Source of the DNA: JAVJSU01 sp040219275
GTDB taxonomy: Bacteria > Chloroflexota > Anaerolineae > Aggregatilineales > Phototrophicaceae
Direction of reading: 5' to 3'
Length of the DNA: 64,000 bases
Assembly (NCBI GenBank): GCA_040219275.1
Contig: JAVJSU010000099.1
Location: 1-64,000 of the forward strand
Shown here: one piece after another, positions 7,300-16,631 of the stretch
Position numbering within the stretch: position 1 is the stretch's first letter
Layout: each line of letters opens with the position of its first letter
Notes under the pieces: generated by a model
What the model was told of the DNA's origin: nothing
Databases searched by the model: none
The model's input: the letters and a program-made list of their open reading frames with translations, nothing else
Program-made: the position numbers and the translations under genes

Positions 7300-8454
7300 A
7301 TGACCAATTTACCAAGCTCACATCAAAGTACAAAATTCATACTCGAACAACTCAAGGACATCGCGGCATCAGTCATGTCTGCCGCCGAGGCAGGAAACAC
7401 TGAAAAAGTATTACAGAGAATCGCGGAAGTTTCACAGGAGCTTGTCCAAGCGAAGTATGCCGCGCTCGGTGTTCCGGACGGGCATGGTAGTCTAAAATAC
7501 TTTAAAGTTGTGGGCATAACGCCGGAAGAAATTGCCCGATTAGAGCACTATCCAGAAGGCAAAGGATTGCTCGGCGCAATTATGAATGAGCGCGAAATCC
7601 TGCGCCTCGAAAATATGAAAGATGACTCACGTAGTGTCGGCTTCCCTGCAAATCATCCGAAAATGGACAACCTATTGGGTGTGCCTATTCAGGTTGGTAA
7701 ACAGCTTTTAGGAATGCTTTATCTCTGTGATCGTCAAGATGGACAACCATTTTCAATTGAAGATCAATGGCTAATCGAAACGCTTGCCGGATATGCGGCG
7801 CTGGCGATTACTGGAACGCAACTCAGTGATCAGATCGCCAAAATCACCCTACTAGAAGAACGAGAACGGGTTGGCATGGAGCTTCATGATGGTGTTATCC
7901 AATCCTTGTACGCTGTAGGGATCAAATTAAAATTACTAAGTCTCTCCGAAAAAGCCACTTCGACTGATCTAGACCAAGTAATCGCCAATCTTGATAATAC
8001 GATCGAAGATATTCGCGGATATATACTTAATCTGAAGACTGCAACGTACCATAAGAAGACGATTTTCCAGTCCATAAACGATACGATTTCACGTCTGGCA
8101 ATTCCAGAAACCCTCAAAATAAAGATTCACGCCCCGGATGAGATTCCACTGTTTCCACTTGATCTCTTAGAGTCAATTTGTCAGATCATCAACGAAGCCA
8201 TTAGCAACACAGTCCGACATGCGAATGCCTCGATCATAAACATAATCTTGGAGCAAACGTCGGATGTAATTCGGGTTACCATCGAAGATGATGGAAAAGG
8301 GTTCAATCTAAAGGACATAGATAACGTAAAGGGGCTAGGTCTGCGGAATATACGCCAGCGCGTAACGATAAATCATGGAACAATGCGCGTCGAAAGCGAC
8401 AAAAATTCAGGGACACATATAACGTTTGAAATCCCCATCAAATCTCTACGATGA
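7300..8454 (+). CDS. GAF-domain sensor histidine kinase (NarX/DesK-type)
   Basis: A 384-residue cytosolic kinase without membrane segments. A GAF domain covers about residues 25-175. The HisKA_3 dimerisation region has E-L-H-D-G-V with the phospho-acceptor at His196. The HATPase domain shows the N box (INEAISNTVRHA, about residue 297), D-D-G-K-G-F and G-L-G-L-R-N. The GAF domain resembles those of DevS-type sensors, but I cannot tell whether it binds haem or another ligand. It is divergent from the NarL-type regulator and very likely phosphorylates it. Confidence 0.93.
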   Translation: MTNLPSSHQSTKFILEQLKDIAASVMSAAEAGNTEKVLQRIAEVSQELVQAKYAALGVPDGHGSLKYFKVVGITPEEIARLEHYPEGKGLLGAIMNEREILRLENMKDDSRSVGFPANHPKMDNLLGVPIQVGKQLLGMLYLCDRQDGQPFSIEDQWLIETLAGYAALAITGTQLSDQIAKITLLEERERVGMELHDGVIQSLYAVGIKLKLLSLSEKATSTDLDQVIANLDNTIEDIRGYILNLKTATYHKKTIFQSINDTISRLAIPETLKIKIHAPDEIPLFPLDLLESICQIINEAISNTVRHANASIINIILEQTSDVIRVTIEDDGKGFNLKDIDNVKGLGLRNIRQRVTINHGTMRVESDKNSGTHITFEIPIKSLR

Positions 8455-8576
8455 ACGTATCGGAGTTTTAGTGATACCTGTCACTATGGGAATGCGCCAC
8501 TATTTATTAAGTTTAGTATACGAATAGAGACGCGTTACATTCCGTATATACGTTAGTTTTCATAGAGAATTTGAAT

Positions 8577-8984
8577 ATGGTTGTCTCAGAAATCATGACA
8601 ACGCATCCGATCACAATAAAACCAGACCGACCCGTTAGTGATGCCTTGAGTACGATGCTAGAAATCCGCTGTCACCATTTACCTGTAATGAGCCAAAATA
8701 ATCACCTTATCGGGCTGGTCAGTGACTATGATTGCCACAAAATATTGAGCAACCATGCCACCAAATTTGGACGCAAAGCAAAAGCCGCTCAGATTGTTCG
8801 TATCCGTGATGTAATGACAGCCGCGCCAGCAGTGATTGCACCCGAAGCATCTGTAATTGATGCCGCAAAATTAATGTTTGAGAATAACATCCGTTGCCTC
8901 CCCGTAATGCGCGATGAAACGTTAGTTGGAATTGTCACAACCTCCGATCTATTGATTGCATTCATCACCAGCGATCAACAATAA
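8577..8984 (+). CDS. tandem CBS-domain protein
   Basis: A protein of about 135 residues made of two CBS motifs (residues about 1-55 and 75-133), each beginning with a V-x-x-[IV]-M-T-x-x-P element and ending near G-[LI]-V-[ST]-x-x-D. Such Bateman modules bind adenine nucleotides and regulate partners, and no fused effector domain is present. The ATG at 8577 was chosen because AGAGA lies at a proper distance; a TTG six bases earlier is possible. It follows the histidine kinase in the same direction after 122 bases, so co-transcription is uncertain. Confidence 0.9.
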   Translation: MVVSEIMTTHPITIKPDRPVSDALSTMLEIRCHHLPVMSQNNHLIGLVSDYDCHKILSNHATKFGRKAKAAQIVRIRDVMTAAPAVIAPEASVIDAAKLMFENNIRCLPVMRDETLVGIVTTSDLLIAFITSDQQ

Positions 8985-9136
8985 GTCACCAAGCAAACTC
9001 AACAAAAAAACGGCAACAATGTTGAATTAAAATCGTTCGTAGCCCCAAACAATATCCCCATTCCTTGAATTAGCCGATATAATCAACCCCATTGTCTTAG
9101 CTACTCCAAAATAATGAATTTAGAGGAGTATTCACA

Positions 9137-10183
9137 GTGAACTTTGATATTAAAGAACATCCACACCGGAGGGTAAATCCACTCACCGGCGAATATGTGC
9201 TGGTGTCTCCACATAGAACCAAACGCCCGTGGCAAGGTAAACAGGAGCGCCCACAACAAGATACAAGACCACCGCATGATCCGACCTGCTATCTATGTGC
9301 TAGAAATACGCGTGCAAGCGGAGACGTAAACCCGGATTACCAATCAACTTATGTTTTCACAAACGATTATGCGGCTCTATTGCCAGACACTCCACCAGCA
9401 GAAGTATCCGAGGCAGATTTACTTAAAGCCAAAAGTGTACAGGGAACATCCCGTGTGATTTGCTTTTCTCCCCGTCACGACCTCACCCTACCACAAATGT
9501 CTGTTAAAGAGATTGGTAATGTGGTTGAGGTCTGGTCAGATCAAATCGCCGATCTCGGTCAGGTTTATGATTGGGTTCAAGTCTTTGAGAACAAAGGCGA
9601 AATTATGGGTTGCTCAAATCCGCATCCTCACGGGCAAATTTGGGCAGAAAACGCCCTACCCAATGAAATCAACAAAGAAGATACCAACCAGAGACTTTAT
9701 TTTGAGCGGCACGGCAATCCATTATTGATGGATTATGCAAAACTTGAACTCGAAAAAAACGAGCGTATTATCGTACAAAATGAGCATTGGTTAGCGGTTG
9801 TGCCGTATTGGGCAATTTGGCCATTTGAAATACTCCTCATGCCAAAAACGCACGTTCTAAGGCTCACTGATCTTGATAAACCTCAACAAAATGAGTTAGC
9901 TGATATTCTAAAACGCCTGCTTACACGTTATGATAATTTATTTGAAATCTCTTTTCCGTATTCAATGGGTTGGCATGGCGCACCGACAGGCAATTACATA
10001 AATAAGGACAATCAGCACTGGCAATTACATGCCCACTTCTATCCGCCATTACTTCGTTCTGCATCAGTTAAGAAATTTATGGTGGGCTACGAAATGATGG
10101 CAGAAGCACAACGCGACATCACCCCTGAGCAAGCCGCACAACAGCTACAAGGGTTATCAGAGATTCACTACAAAGAGGCTTAA
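9137..10183 (+). CDS. galT: galactose-1-phosphate uridylyltransferase
   Basis: A 348-residue GalT, which transfers UMP from UDP-glucose to galactose-1-phosphate (Leloir pathway). The active-site motif N-P-H-P-H-G-Q-I-W is at about residues 159-167, with the nucleophilic His in H-P-H. A C-x2-C pair near residues 52-55 and further His residues fit metal binding. The start is GTG with GAGGAG eight bases upstream. galK follows after two bases, so the pair forms an operon. A TATAAT hexamer at 9078-9083 may be its -10 element, although no clear -35 accompanies it. Confidence 0.96.
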   Translation: MNFDIKEHPHRRVNPLTGEYVLVSPHRTKRPWQGKQERPQQDTRPPHDPTCYLCARNTRASGDVNPDYQSTYVFTNDYAALLPDTPPAEVSEADLLKAKSVQGTSRVICFSPRHDLTLPQMSVKEIGNVVEVWSDQIADLGQVYDWVQVFENKGEIMGCSNPHPHGQIWAENALPNEINKEDTNQRLYFERHGNPLLMDYAKLELEKNERIIVQNEHWLAVVPYWAIWPFEILLMPKTHVLRLTDLDKPQQNELADILKRLLTRYDNLFEISFPYSMGWHGAPTGNYINKDNQHWQLHAHFYPPLLRSASVKKFMVGYEMMAEAQRDITPEQAAQQLQGLSEIHYKEA

Positions 10184-10185
10184 GC

Positions 10186-11325
10186 ATGACGTTACAAGAT
10201 AAAGTTATCAGCACCTATCGCACGCGCTTTAAAGGCGAACCGGAGCACCTTGTACGCGCACCCGGTCGGGTAAACTTGATAGGTGAGCATACCGATTATA
10301 ATGACGGTTTCGTTTTACCAATGGCGATCAACCGTGCGAGTTGGATCGCCCTTTCGCCACGCGATGATACTATCATTAGCGTGTACTCGATTGATTTTGA
10401 CGAGCAAATTGAATTTAATTTGACAGACTTGAGGCAAGACACACCCTCATGGGCAGAATATGTTAAAGGCGTGACGTGGGCGCTACAAGAAGCCAACTAT
10501 ACATTGAAAGGTTGGCAAGGGGTTATAGCGGGCGATGTGCCAATTGGTGCGGGCTTATCGTCTTCTGCCGCCTTAGAATTAGCCGTTGCACGGGCATCAT
10601 TGGCACTCAATAACGCCAGTTGGAACGCCGCAAAAATGGCGAAATTGGCGCAACACGCTGAGAATGACTGGGTTGGCGTGAAATGCGGTATTATGGATCA
10701 AATGATTTCTGCCGCCGGAAAATCTGATCACGCGTTGCTCATTGATTGTCGCTCATTGGAAACACAACTCGCCCCTCTTCCGACAAATACTGTAGTTGTG
10801 GTAATGGATACCGGAACACGTCGTGGATTAGTTGATTCTGCGTACAATGAGCGCCGTGCACAATGTGAAGCCGCCGCAAAGTTTTTCAATGTCCCTGCCC
10901 TACGCGACTTGGATATTGCTACATTTGAGCGCGAGGGCAATAAACTTGATGACATTATTCGCCGCCGCGCACGACATATTATCACTGAAAATGACCGTGT
11001 ATTAGAAGCCAAAATAGCGATGGACAACGATGATGCACAGCGACTAGGGCAACTGATGTATGAAAGCCATATCAGTCTGCGTGACGATTTCGAAGTATCT
11101 AGCAATGCGCTGAACACAATGGTGGAAATTGCCCAAACACATGAGGGGTGCATCGGCGCGAGGATGACCGGCGCGGGTTTTGGAGGGTGTGCCGTCGCCC
11201 TTGTTGACGCATCATACACGGATGATTTCGTAAAAAACGTATCATCAGCCTATCAAGAACAATTGGAGATTCAGCCGAGCTTATACGTATGCAAGGCAAC
11301 GAACGGCGCGGAAATTATTCAATAA
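10186..11325 (+). CDS. galK: galactokinase
   Basis: A 379-residue GHMP kinase that phosphorylates galactose at C1. The galactokinase signature G-R-V-N-L-I-G-E-H-T-D-Y-N-D-G is at about residues 28-42. The ATP-binding loop P-I-G-A-G-L-S-S-S-A-A is near residue 118. The catalytic Asp region reads C-G-I-M-D-Q (about residue 168), and the third GHMP motif M-T-G-A-G-F-G-G-C lies near residue 327. It sits two bases after galT. No galE or galM is present nearby, though the epimerase at 45 kb may supply UDP-sugar interconversion elsewhere. Confidence 0.97.
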   Translation: MTLQDKVISTYRTRFKGEPEHLVRAPGRVNLIGEHTDYNDGFVLPMAINRASWIALSPRDDTIISVYSIDFDEQIEFNLTDLRQDTPSWAEYVKGVTWALQEANYTLKGWQGVIAGDVPIGAGLSSSAALELAVARASLALNNASWNAAKMAKLAQHAENDWVGVKCGIMDQMISAAGKSDHALLIDCRSLETQLAPLPTNTVVVVMDTGTRRGLVDSAYNERRAQCEAAAKFFNVPALRDLDIATFEREGNKLDDIIRRRARHIITENDRVLEAKIAMDNDDAQRLGQLMYESHISLRDDFEVSSNALNTMVEIAQTHEGCIGARMTGAGFGGCAVALVDASYTDDFVKNVSSAYQEQLEIQPSLYVCKATNGAEIIQ

Positions 11326-11351
11326 GGCGTGCCGGAACTTGCAGAAAAAGT

Positions 11352-11390
11352 AAAGGACTGGTTTAACATGACCAGTCCTTTGTAGAGTTA
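11352..11390. terminator. bidirectional terminator between galK and spoVS
   Basis: A perfect 11-base-pair stem (11352-11362 with 11371-11381) has an 8-base loop. On the minus strand it is followed by TACTTTTTC, and on the plus strand by a T-containing stretch with ATTTT. It can serve both converging units. Confidence 0.75.
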
Positions 11391-11406
11391 ATTTTCGATC
11401 ACCAAA

Positions 11407-11727
11407 CTATTCGCTAGTATCACGCTGAATAATGAATAACATGGCAGTACGTTCTTGACCATCAATATCGACTTCGGCAAAGTGCGGTAAACAACAGATT
11501 TTGATATTATCGTCTTTCAAATACCCTGAGGCAATCGCAATCGCCTTCACAGCCTGGTTCACCGCGCCCGCGCCAATCGCTTGCATCTGCGCTGACGGCG
11601 TTTCACGGATGACACCTGCGATAGCACCAGCAACCGACGTAGGACGCGACTTGGCGGAAACTTTAATCATACCTATTTCGGCGGGTTTCTGATGAAATGT
11701 TGTTTCTTGTGTGCGTAGCATTGTCAT
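11407..11727 (-). CDS. spoVS: stage V sporulation protein S (SpoVS) family protein
   Basis: A 106-residue protein whose core (residues about 20-105) is an unmistakable SpoVS domain: KVSAKSRPTSVAGAIAGV, then Q-A-I-G-A-G-A-V-N-Q-A-V-K-A, ending in D-I-D-G-Q-E-R-T-A. The family has an Alba-like fold and may bind nucleic acid. In Bacillus it affects septation and sporulation. The ATG has a strong AGGAG five bases upstream. No sporulation genes are nearby, so its role here is probably regulatory or developmental and is unknown. Confidence 0.92.
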   Translation of the reverse strand: MTMLRTQETTFHQKPAEIGMIKVSAKSRPTSVAGAIAGVIRETPSAQMQAIGAGAVNQAVKAIAIASGYLKDDNIKICCLPHFAEVDIDGQERTAMLFIIQRDTSE

Positions 11728-11782
11728 AATGTCTCCTAGATTATAGTTTGCTTCAACAGAGCATATTTTGTTGACTACAGGA

Positions 11783-11798
11783 GATGATCGTAATCATC
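11783..11798. promoter_or_regulatory. small inverted repeat upstream of spoVS
   Basis: GATGAT-CGTA-ATCATC forms a perfect 6-base inverted repeat about 55 bases before the spoVS start. It could be an operator, but only one copy is seen. Confidence 0.25.
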
Positions 11799-11896
11799 TT
11801 GAGTGTCTTAAAACATTACTTCTACAATTACAATCTACCACGCACAATCTAAATCCGTCCTAAAAAATTTGATATGACTCTTATAGGTCTTTAGTA

Positions 11897-12592
11897 CTAC
11901 CCTATCGCAATCGTGTTGTGAAGAACATAGCCTTCGCCTGGGATTGTTTCCAAATAGTCCCTAAACTCATCACCCAATTTTCCACGTAATCGCCCTAAAT
12001 ACACATGCAAATAGTGATTTGAACCTTTATATTCCGGTCCCCAAACTTTGACAAGCAAATCATCGTGGGTAACGACTTCCTCAAGATTTTGGGCGAGTTC
12101 TGATAATAGAGCGAATTCCGTCCGTGTCAATTTTAGATCCCGACCAGCGACCGTAACCTTCCGCAAAACCAGATCAATCGTCATTTGGTCAACAACGATT
12201 TTCTCTATCTTGGGGTCTTGTTGCAATTTCATACGTCGCATCACAGCACGCATACGCGCGAGAAATTCTTCCGGTCCAAATGGTTTTGTGATGAAGTCAT
12301 CCGCCCCACTATCAAGCGCCTTCACCTTTAACTTTTCTTCGTTACGTGCGCTTAAAACAATGATAGGCACATCTTCGCGCATTTTACGAACCCACTGACA
12401 GACTTCAATTCCATCCATTTCTGGCATCATCAAGTCTAGGATGATGAGATCAGGAAACGACTTCTTAATTTTCTCGATCGCATCCAACCCATTCGCCGCT
12501 TCTGCCACTTTATAACCACGACGTAACAAATTCTCTCGAATCAACAGTCGAACATGATATTCGTCGTCTACCACCAGCACACTTTCATTCAT
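11897..12592 (-). CDS. OmpR/KdpE-family response regulator, orphan
   Basis: A 231-residue regulator. The receiver has D9-D10, phospho-acceptor D53 in I-I-L-D-L-M-M-P, and the conserved K in F-I-T-K-P-F. The winged-helix DNA-binding domain at about residues 130-225 shows LKLTRTEFALLSELAQN and HVYLGRLRGKLG. No histidine kinase gene is adjacent. The overall sequence resembles KdpE-like regulators, but no kdp genes are present, so the regulon cannot be assigned. Confidence 0.94.
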   Translation of the reverse strand: MNESVLVVDDEYHVRLLIRENLLRRGYKVAEAANGLDAIEKIKKSFPDLIILDLMMPEMDGIEVCQWVRKMREDVPIIVLSARNEEKLKVKALDSGADDFITKPFGPEEFLARMRAVMRRMKLQQDPKIEKIVVDQMTIDLVLRKVTVAGRDLKLTRTEFALLSELAQNLEEVVTHDDLLVKVWGPEYKGSNHYLHVYLGRLRGKLGDEFRDYLETIPGEGYVLHNTIAIG

Positions 12593-12654
12593 ATGTCACC
12601 ATGTTATTATACAAACAATTGTCGAAGCATAGTGCAACTATAACACACCACCTG

Positions 12655-12690
12655 AAGAAAATAAACCAACCATTAAGACTTAATATGGTT
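12655..12690 (-). terminator. weak terminator after the thiBPQ operon
   Basis: On the minus strand an AACCAT...ATGGTT stem (12668-12690, one bulge) is followed by GGTTTATTTTC. It lies just past the last transporter gene. The stem is short and AT-rich, so this is tentative. Confidence 0.4.
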
Positions 12691-12701
12691 ATACAATGGT
12701 A

Positions 12702-13733
12702 TCAATTTTGCAACAAAGGCACCAAGGCATCTTTGATAACATAAACTTTAAGGCGTTCCCCCATATCTGCTATCGGGGCAGAAAATGAAGGGATCTCAAA
12801 TACCAATTCTAGTGTTGGTTCCACTTCGAGCACAATACGATAAGTTGCGCCGCGAAATGAACAATCCTTAACCATTCCTGTAAACGCTAAAGTTTCATCC
12901 TGTTGATGCAATTGGATGCCTGCTGGATGAATTAATAAAGATTGCACTTCAGGAAAAAGTAGCCGTATTTCAGAGAGCGCCGCTTTCATTTCTTCACCGT
13001 TATCGCCCGTGATTGTAATGATATTCGACTGCAAACCAAGAAATTGTGCGGCAAAACGTGTTTTGGGCTTTTTATAAAGTTGAATAGGCGCATCAATCTG
13101 CTCGACCTGCCCTGCATTCAGCAACACGATACGATCCGCAACAGTGAACGCTTCTTCTTGGTCGTGGGTCACATAAATAGAGGTCAACCCGATTGTCTTA
13201 ATGATTTGACGTATTTCTAGCATGAGGCGGCGGCGTAGGGCGGCATCCAGCGAACCAAGTGGCTCATCTAGCATCAGAAGTTTCGGATTTGGTGCCAAAC
13301 TACGGGCGAGCGCGACCCGTTGTTTTTCACCACCGGAAAGTTCATTGACATCCCTACTCCCAAAATCTTCAAGCCCAACAAGTTGAAGCATATCGTCAAC
13401 TCTCTCGCTTATTTGAGACTTTTGATATTGCCTCATTTTTAGCCCAAATCCTGCATTCTCCGCAACCGACATATGTGGGAACAGGGCAAAATCCTGAAAC
13501 ATAAACCCGAATTCGCGTTCATGAACGGACATATTTTTCAACGACCCACCGTTCAATCGAATATCGCCCTCAAAATGAGTCTCTAGCCCTGCGATAAGCC
13601 GTAAAAGTGTGGTCTTTCCACATCCGCTAGGACCGAGCAAACAAATAATCTCGCCCTTGTCGATAGAAAATGACACATCGTTAATAATAGGAACATCATC
13701 ATATGCAAACGAAATATGATCGATTTCTAACAT
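12702..13733 (-). CDS. thiQ: thiamine ABC transporter ATP-binding protein
   Basis: A 343-residue ABC ATPase. Walker A (G-P-S-G-C-G-K-T-T) is at residues 34-42, the signature L-S-G-G-E-K-Q near 135 and Walker B with the catalytic Glu (L-L-M-L-D-E-P) near 155. The H-loop is in V-T-H-D-Q-E-E. A C-terminal TOBE-like domain from about residue 230 makes it longer than E. coli ThiQ and similar to FbpC/PotA-type ATPases. The ATG at 13733 shares one base with the permease stop, so the genes are coupled. The thiamine assignment comes from the operon: ThiB homology and the TPP riboswitch. Confidence 0.88.
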   Translation of the reverse strand: MLEIDHISFAYDDVPIINDVSFSIDKGEIICLLGPSGCGKTTLLRLIAGLETHFEGDIRLNGGSLKNMSVHEREFGFMFQDFALFPHMSVAENAGFGLKMRQYQKSQISERVDDMLQLVGLEDFGSRDVNELSGGEKQRVALARSLAPNPKLLMLDEPLGSLDAALRRRLMLEIRQIIKTIGLTSIYVTHDQEEAFTVADRIVLLNAGQVEQIDAPIQLYKKPKTRFAAQFLGLQSNIITITGDNGEEMKAALSEIRLLFPEVQSLLIHPAGIQLHQQDETLAFTGMVKDCSFRGATYRIVLEVEPTLELVFEIPSFSAPIADMGERLKVYVIKDALVPLLQN

Positions 13734-15397
13734 CAAAATTCACCCACACCTAAATCCCGCGTGCGCTCAATCAACACAAAACTTATCGCACAGATCGACA
13801 TCAATAATACACTCAAGGCAAGTGCCTGCCCGTAATTTGCCGCCCCTACCCGCCCCAGCAGACGATAAATCAAAATCGGCATCGTGGTGGTTTCAGGGCG
13901 TGCAATAAATAGCGAAGCGCCGAACTCGCCCATACTCATTGTGAATGCGAAAATCGCGCCAACAACGATTCCCCTGCTTATCATCGGTAAGTCCACCATC
14001 CACAATGTTTGCAATGGCGATGCACCGAGCACACTCGCCGATTCCCTCACGCTTGACGGAATGCCACGTAATAAGGGCAAAATGCTCCGAATCACAAATG
14101 GCATGGCGACCAGCGTATGGGCAATCGGGATCAAAACCCATGAAGTTCGCAAGTTCAACGGAGGTTCATCCAATGCGATGATGAAGCCAAAACCGAGCGT
14201 GACCGCACTTGTCGCTAATGGCAACATGAAAAATGGATCGAGCCAGCGGGATATTTTATACCCAATGCCTACGATCATGTAACAGGTAATCAGTCCCAAT
14301 GTGACCGCAACAATCGTAGTGATAATCGCAAAACTAACTGATGTAAGTGTAGATTCAAGTGGAGTTACCGACAGTGAATAGTTGTCTTGTGGCGCAAAAA
14401 TTTGCGCATAATTTTGAAATGTCACCGCACCATTCCACAGAGAACGCATCACGAGCGCCAGTAACGGCGTAAAAATCAAAATCACCATAAAAATCAGCGT
14501 TAAATTTACGGTAAGCCTTTCGGGGATTGACCGTGGTCTACGGGCAACACGCTGAACGCTCTGTAAGTCCATCACAACATTACGTTGCAAGCGCGTATAA
14601 GTGTACATCATCGCCAACATAATGCCGATTTGGACGAACGATAAGACTGCCGCCAACGACAGATTCAGATAGTTGTATGCCTCTTTATAGATGACCACCT
14701 CAACCGTTTCATAGCGTAGACCGCCAAAAATCAGCACCACGCCAAAACTCGTGTAGGTAAAAATAAATGTCAAAATCGCGGATGCAAGAATTGCCGGACG
14801 CAAGATCGGTAACCGGACATACAGCCAGAGTTTTATGCCAGAGCATCCAAGAACAGTCGCCGCTTCTTCGATTTTCGGACTTTGATTCGCCCAATAGCCC
14901 GCTACGATCCTGAATACAATCGAAAAATTATAAAACACATGAACAATCAAAATGATCGCCAACGAATCTTCGACCTGTATTGGCGCATCATTAAGACGAA
15001 ATATACTAATCAAGAAGTCGTTAACAATACCGTTTTCACCCAGCAATGCGCTAAATGCAACAGCGACCAATACAGTTGGCAGAACAAAAGGAAGCGTTAC
15101 CAACGACATGAGCACACGCTTTCCTCGAAACTGATAGCGCGTAAACACATAAGCGGCAGGCACTGCGAGAACAACGGTGAAAAACGTGGATAGCACCGCC
15201 TGATAGAAAGTAAACCAGATGACTTCTCGATAATAAGACTCCCTGATGAGGGTCTCAACTCCGCTAAGGTCAAGCGAGGAGTCAGGGAAAACGCTCATTG
15301 CAAAGATTGAAACGAGCGGATAGACGAAAAAAATCGTTAGAAAAGCACAGGGTATGAGCCAAAGCCCAACCCTGATGCTCCGTAAAAATAGCGTCAT
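13733..15397 (-). CDS. thiP: thiamine ABC transporter permease (two fused permease domains)
   Basis: A 554-residue polytopic protein with about 12 membrane segments in two homologous halves, as in ThiP and FbpB. Each half carries an ABC permease EAA-type loop: E-E-A-A-T-V-L-G-C-S near residue 180 and R-E-S-A-S-V-L-G-A-S-P near residue 450. I chose the ATG at 15397, which overlaps the thiB stop as ATGA; an upstream in-frame start at 15430 would lie well inside thiB. It forms the membrane channel of the thiamine importer. Confidence 0.88.
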   Translation of the reverse strand: MTLFLRSIRVGLWLIPCAFLTIFFVYPLVSIFAMSVFPDSSLDLSGVETLIRESYYREVIWFTFYQAVLSTFFTVVLAVPAAYVFTRYQFRGKRVLMSLVTLPFVLPTVLVAVAFSALLGENGIVNDFLISIFRLNDAPIQVEDSLAIILIVHVFYNFSIVFRIVAGYWANQSPKIEEAATVLGCSGIKLWLYVRLPILRPAILASAILTFIFTYTSFGVVLIFGGLRYETVEVVIYKEAYNYLNLSLAAVLSFVQIGIMLAMMYTYTRLQRNVVMDLQSVQRVARRPRSIPERLTVNLTLIFMVILIFTPLLALVMRSLWNGAVTFQNYAQIFAPQDNYSLSVTPLESTLTSVSFAIITTIVAVTLGLITCYMIVGIGYKISRWLDPFFMLPLATSAVTLGFGFIIALDEPPLNLRTSWVLIPIAHTLVAMPFVIRSILPLLRGIPSSVRESASVLGASPLQTLWMVDLPMISRGIVVGAIFAFTMSMGEFGASLFIARPETTTMPILIYRLLGRVGAANYGQALALSVLLMSICAISFVLIERTRDLGVGEF

Positions 15398-16449
15398 CGC
15401 AGAACAACTTGCGTCCAGGCGCGGATCCATGTTTCCCGATTCTCGTCAATAAGTTCAATGGACATATTCACCGGATTTTCAGGAACTTGAGCATATTCGA
15501 TAAAGATTTCCGGCAATTCCGCTTCCGCATTGACGGGGAAAACAAACATTTGAAGGGGTAAGTCTTCCTGAAAAGTGGTACCAATAACGAAATCTACAAA
15601 TTGCTGTGCCGCATCCAGATTTTCTGTGCCATCTAATATGCCAATGAACTCAATCTGCCGGAAACAGGTGTCATCAGCGACAATCGCGCCGGTGGGGGCA
15701 GTCTCTAATTCAGGATCACCAAACAGCACTTCCGCAGGTGGGCTACTGGCATAACTAACGACCAACGGACGATCTCCGTCTTCACTCGCGGCGGTAAATT
15801 CGCCGTAATAGGCTTCTGTCCAGCCATTCACAACGAGCACATCGTTTTCAAGCAAATCTGCCCAATAATCGAGATAAGTATAATCGCCCTCATCGCCAAA
15901 TACTGAAACAGTCGCCAGCAAGAATGCCAGTCCGGGCGAGGAAATTGACGGATCTTCAACAACCAATAGTCCATCATATTCAGGAAGGGTCAAATCCATC
16001 AAACTTTCTGGAAGTGCAAGCTCATTTTCCTCAAAATAGGCAACGTCATAATTCAAGCACACATCCCCGAAAGTTACGGGTGTGACCCGCATCCCTTCAT
16101 CAAGTTTGAATTCATCAGAAATGGCATCAAGACCTGTCGCTTCATAAGGAATAAACAAATCTTCGTTTAGTGCGCGGGATAGAAAGGTATTATCGACACC
16201 ATACAGCACATCACCGAGCGGATTATTCTTACTCAATATGGACTGATTCACCATCACACCGGCATCAGCGAGACGTAAAAATTCCAGCGTAATGCCCGTT
16301 TCAGCCGTAAATTGTTCAACTACTTCGTCGCTAATCGCAAAACTGTCATAAGTAACAACGGTTAACGTTGTTTCATCATCCTGTGCCACTACAAGCACGA
16401 TGGACATCATTGAAAACACTAAAATCATTAAACGTAATATCAACTTCAT
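15394..16449 (-). CDS. thiB: thiamine-binding periplasmic-type protein
   Basis: A 351-residue ABC binding protein with a classical signal peptide (about residues 1-22, ending V-V-A-Q). The mature sequence closely follows ThiB/TbpA: T-V-V-T-Y-D-S-F near the start, D-V-L-Y-G-V-D-N, then S-S-P-G-L-A-F-L-L, the G-W-T-E-A-Y segment, V-S-Y-A-S-S-P, and the C-terminal W-I-R-A-W-T-Q-V-V motif. No lipobox Cys is evident, so in a monoderm it may be held by the transporter or an uncleaved signal. It is the first gene of thiBPQ, under a TPP riboswitch. Confidence 0.93.
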   Translation of the reverse strand: MKLILRLMILVFSMMSIVLVVAQDDETTLTVVTYDSFAISDEVVEQFTAETGITLEFLRLADAGVMVNQSILSKNNPLGDVLYGVDNTFLSRALNEDLFIPYEATGLDAISDEFKLDEGMRVTPVTFGDVCLNYDVAYFEENELALPESLMDLTLPEYDGLLVVEDPSISSPGLAFLLATVSVFGDEGDYTYLDYWADLLENDVLVVNGWTEAYYGEFTAASEDGDRPLVVSYASSPPAEVLFGDPELETAPTGAIVADDTCFRQIEFIGILDGTENLDAAQQFVDFVIGTTFQEDLPLQMFVFPVNAEAELPEIFIEYAQVPENPVNMSIELIDENRETWIRAWTQVVLR

Positions 16450-16471
16450 TACAATATCTCCCAGTCAAACA

Positions 16472-16502
16472 GAAAATAAAAAGCATCCACATAGGGACGC
16501 TT
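16472..16502 (-). terminator. riboswitch-controlled intrinsic terminator before thiB
   Basis: On the minus strand AAGCGTCC-ctatgt-GGATGCTT forms an 8-base-pair stem with one G-U pair (16502-16481), followed directly by a T-rich tract (TTTATTTTC). It lies between the TPP aptamer and the thiB ribosome-binding site, where an attenuating terminator is expected. Confidence 0.8.
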
Positions 16503-16519
16503 AAGAATTGACTCTGTTC

Positions 16520-16610
16520 GCCTCCCTACGCCGGTATTATCCGGATCAGGTCGAAGGGTCAATGCGGCGTTATCGCATCCTCTCAGTTCAGTTGCCTGAA
16601 CACCCCTGGG
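16520..16610 (-). promoter_or_regulatory. TPP riboswitch aptamer (thi element)
   Basis: On the minus strand the two hallmark blocks are present: CTGAGAGGATGCG (about 16586-16574), and CGACCTGATCCGGATAATAC leading into CCGGCG-TAGGGAGG (about 16552-16520). The helix-forming CAGGGGTG on the 5' side (about 16608-16601) can pair with the 3' side. This is the thiamine pyrophosphate-binding aptamer. With the downstream terminator hairpin, bound TPP would be expected to stop transcription of thiBPQ. Confidence 0.96.
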
Positions 16611-16631
16611 ACATATGGAATTTATCGTCTA

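Noticed and set aside
8467..8490. TAGTGA...TCACTA hairpin after the histidine kinase gene
   Set aside because: Six-base stem without a T tract; too weak for a terminator call.
10728..11219. 163-codon minus-strand frame opposite galK
   Set aside because: Ser/Arg-rich antisense frame inside galactokinase.
11738..11746. TATAAT on the minus strand just before spoVS
   Set aside because: It would start the transcript inside the ribosome-binding site AGGAG and has no -35 at proper spacing.
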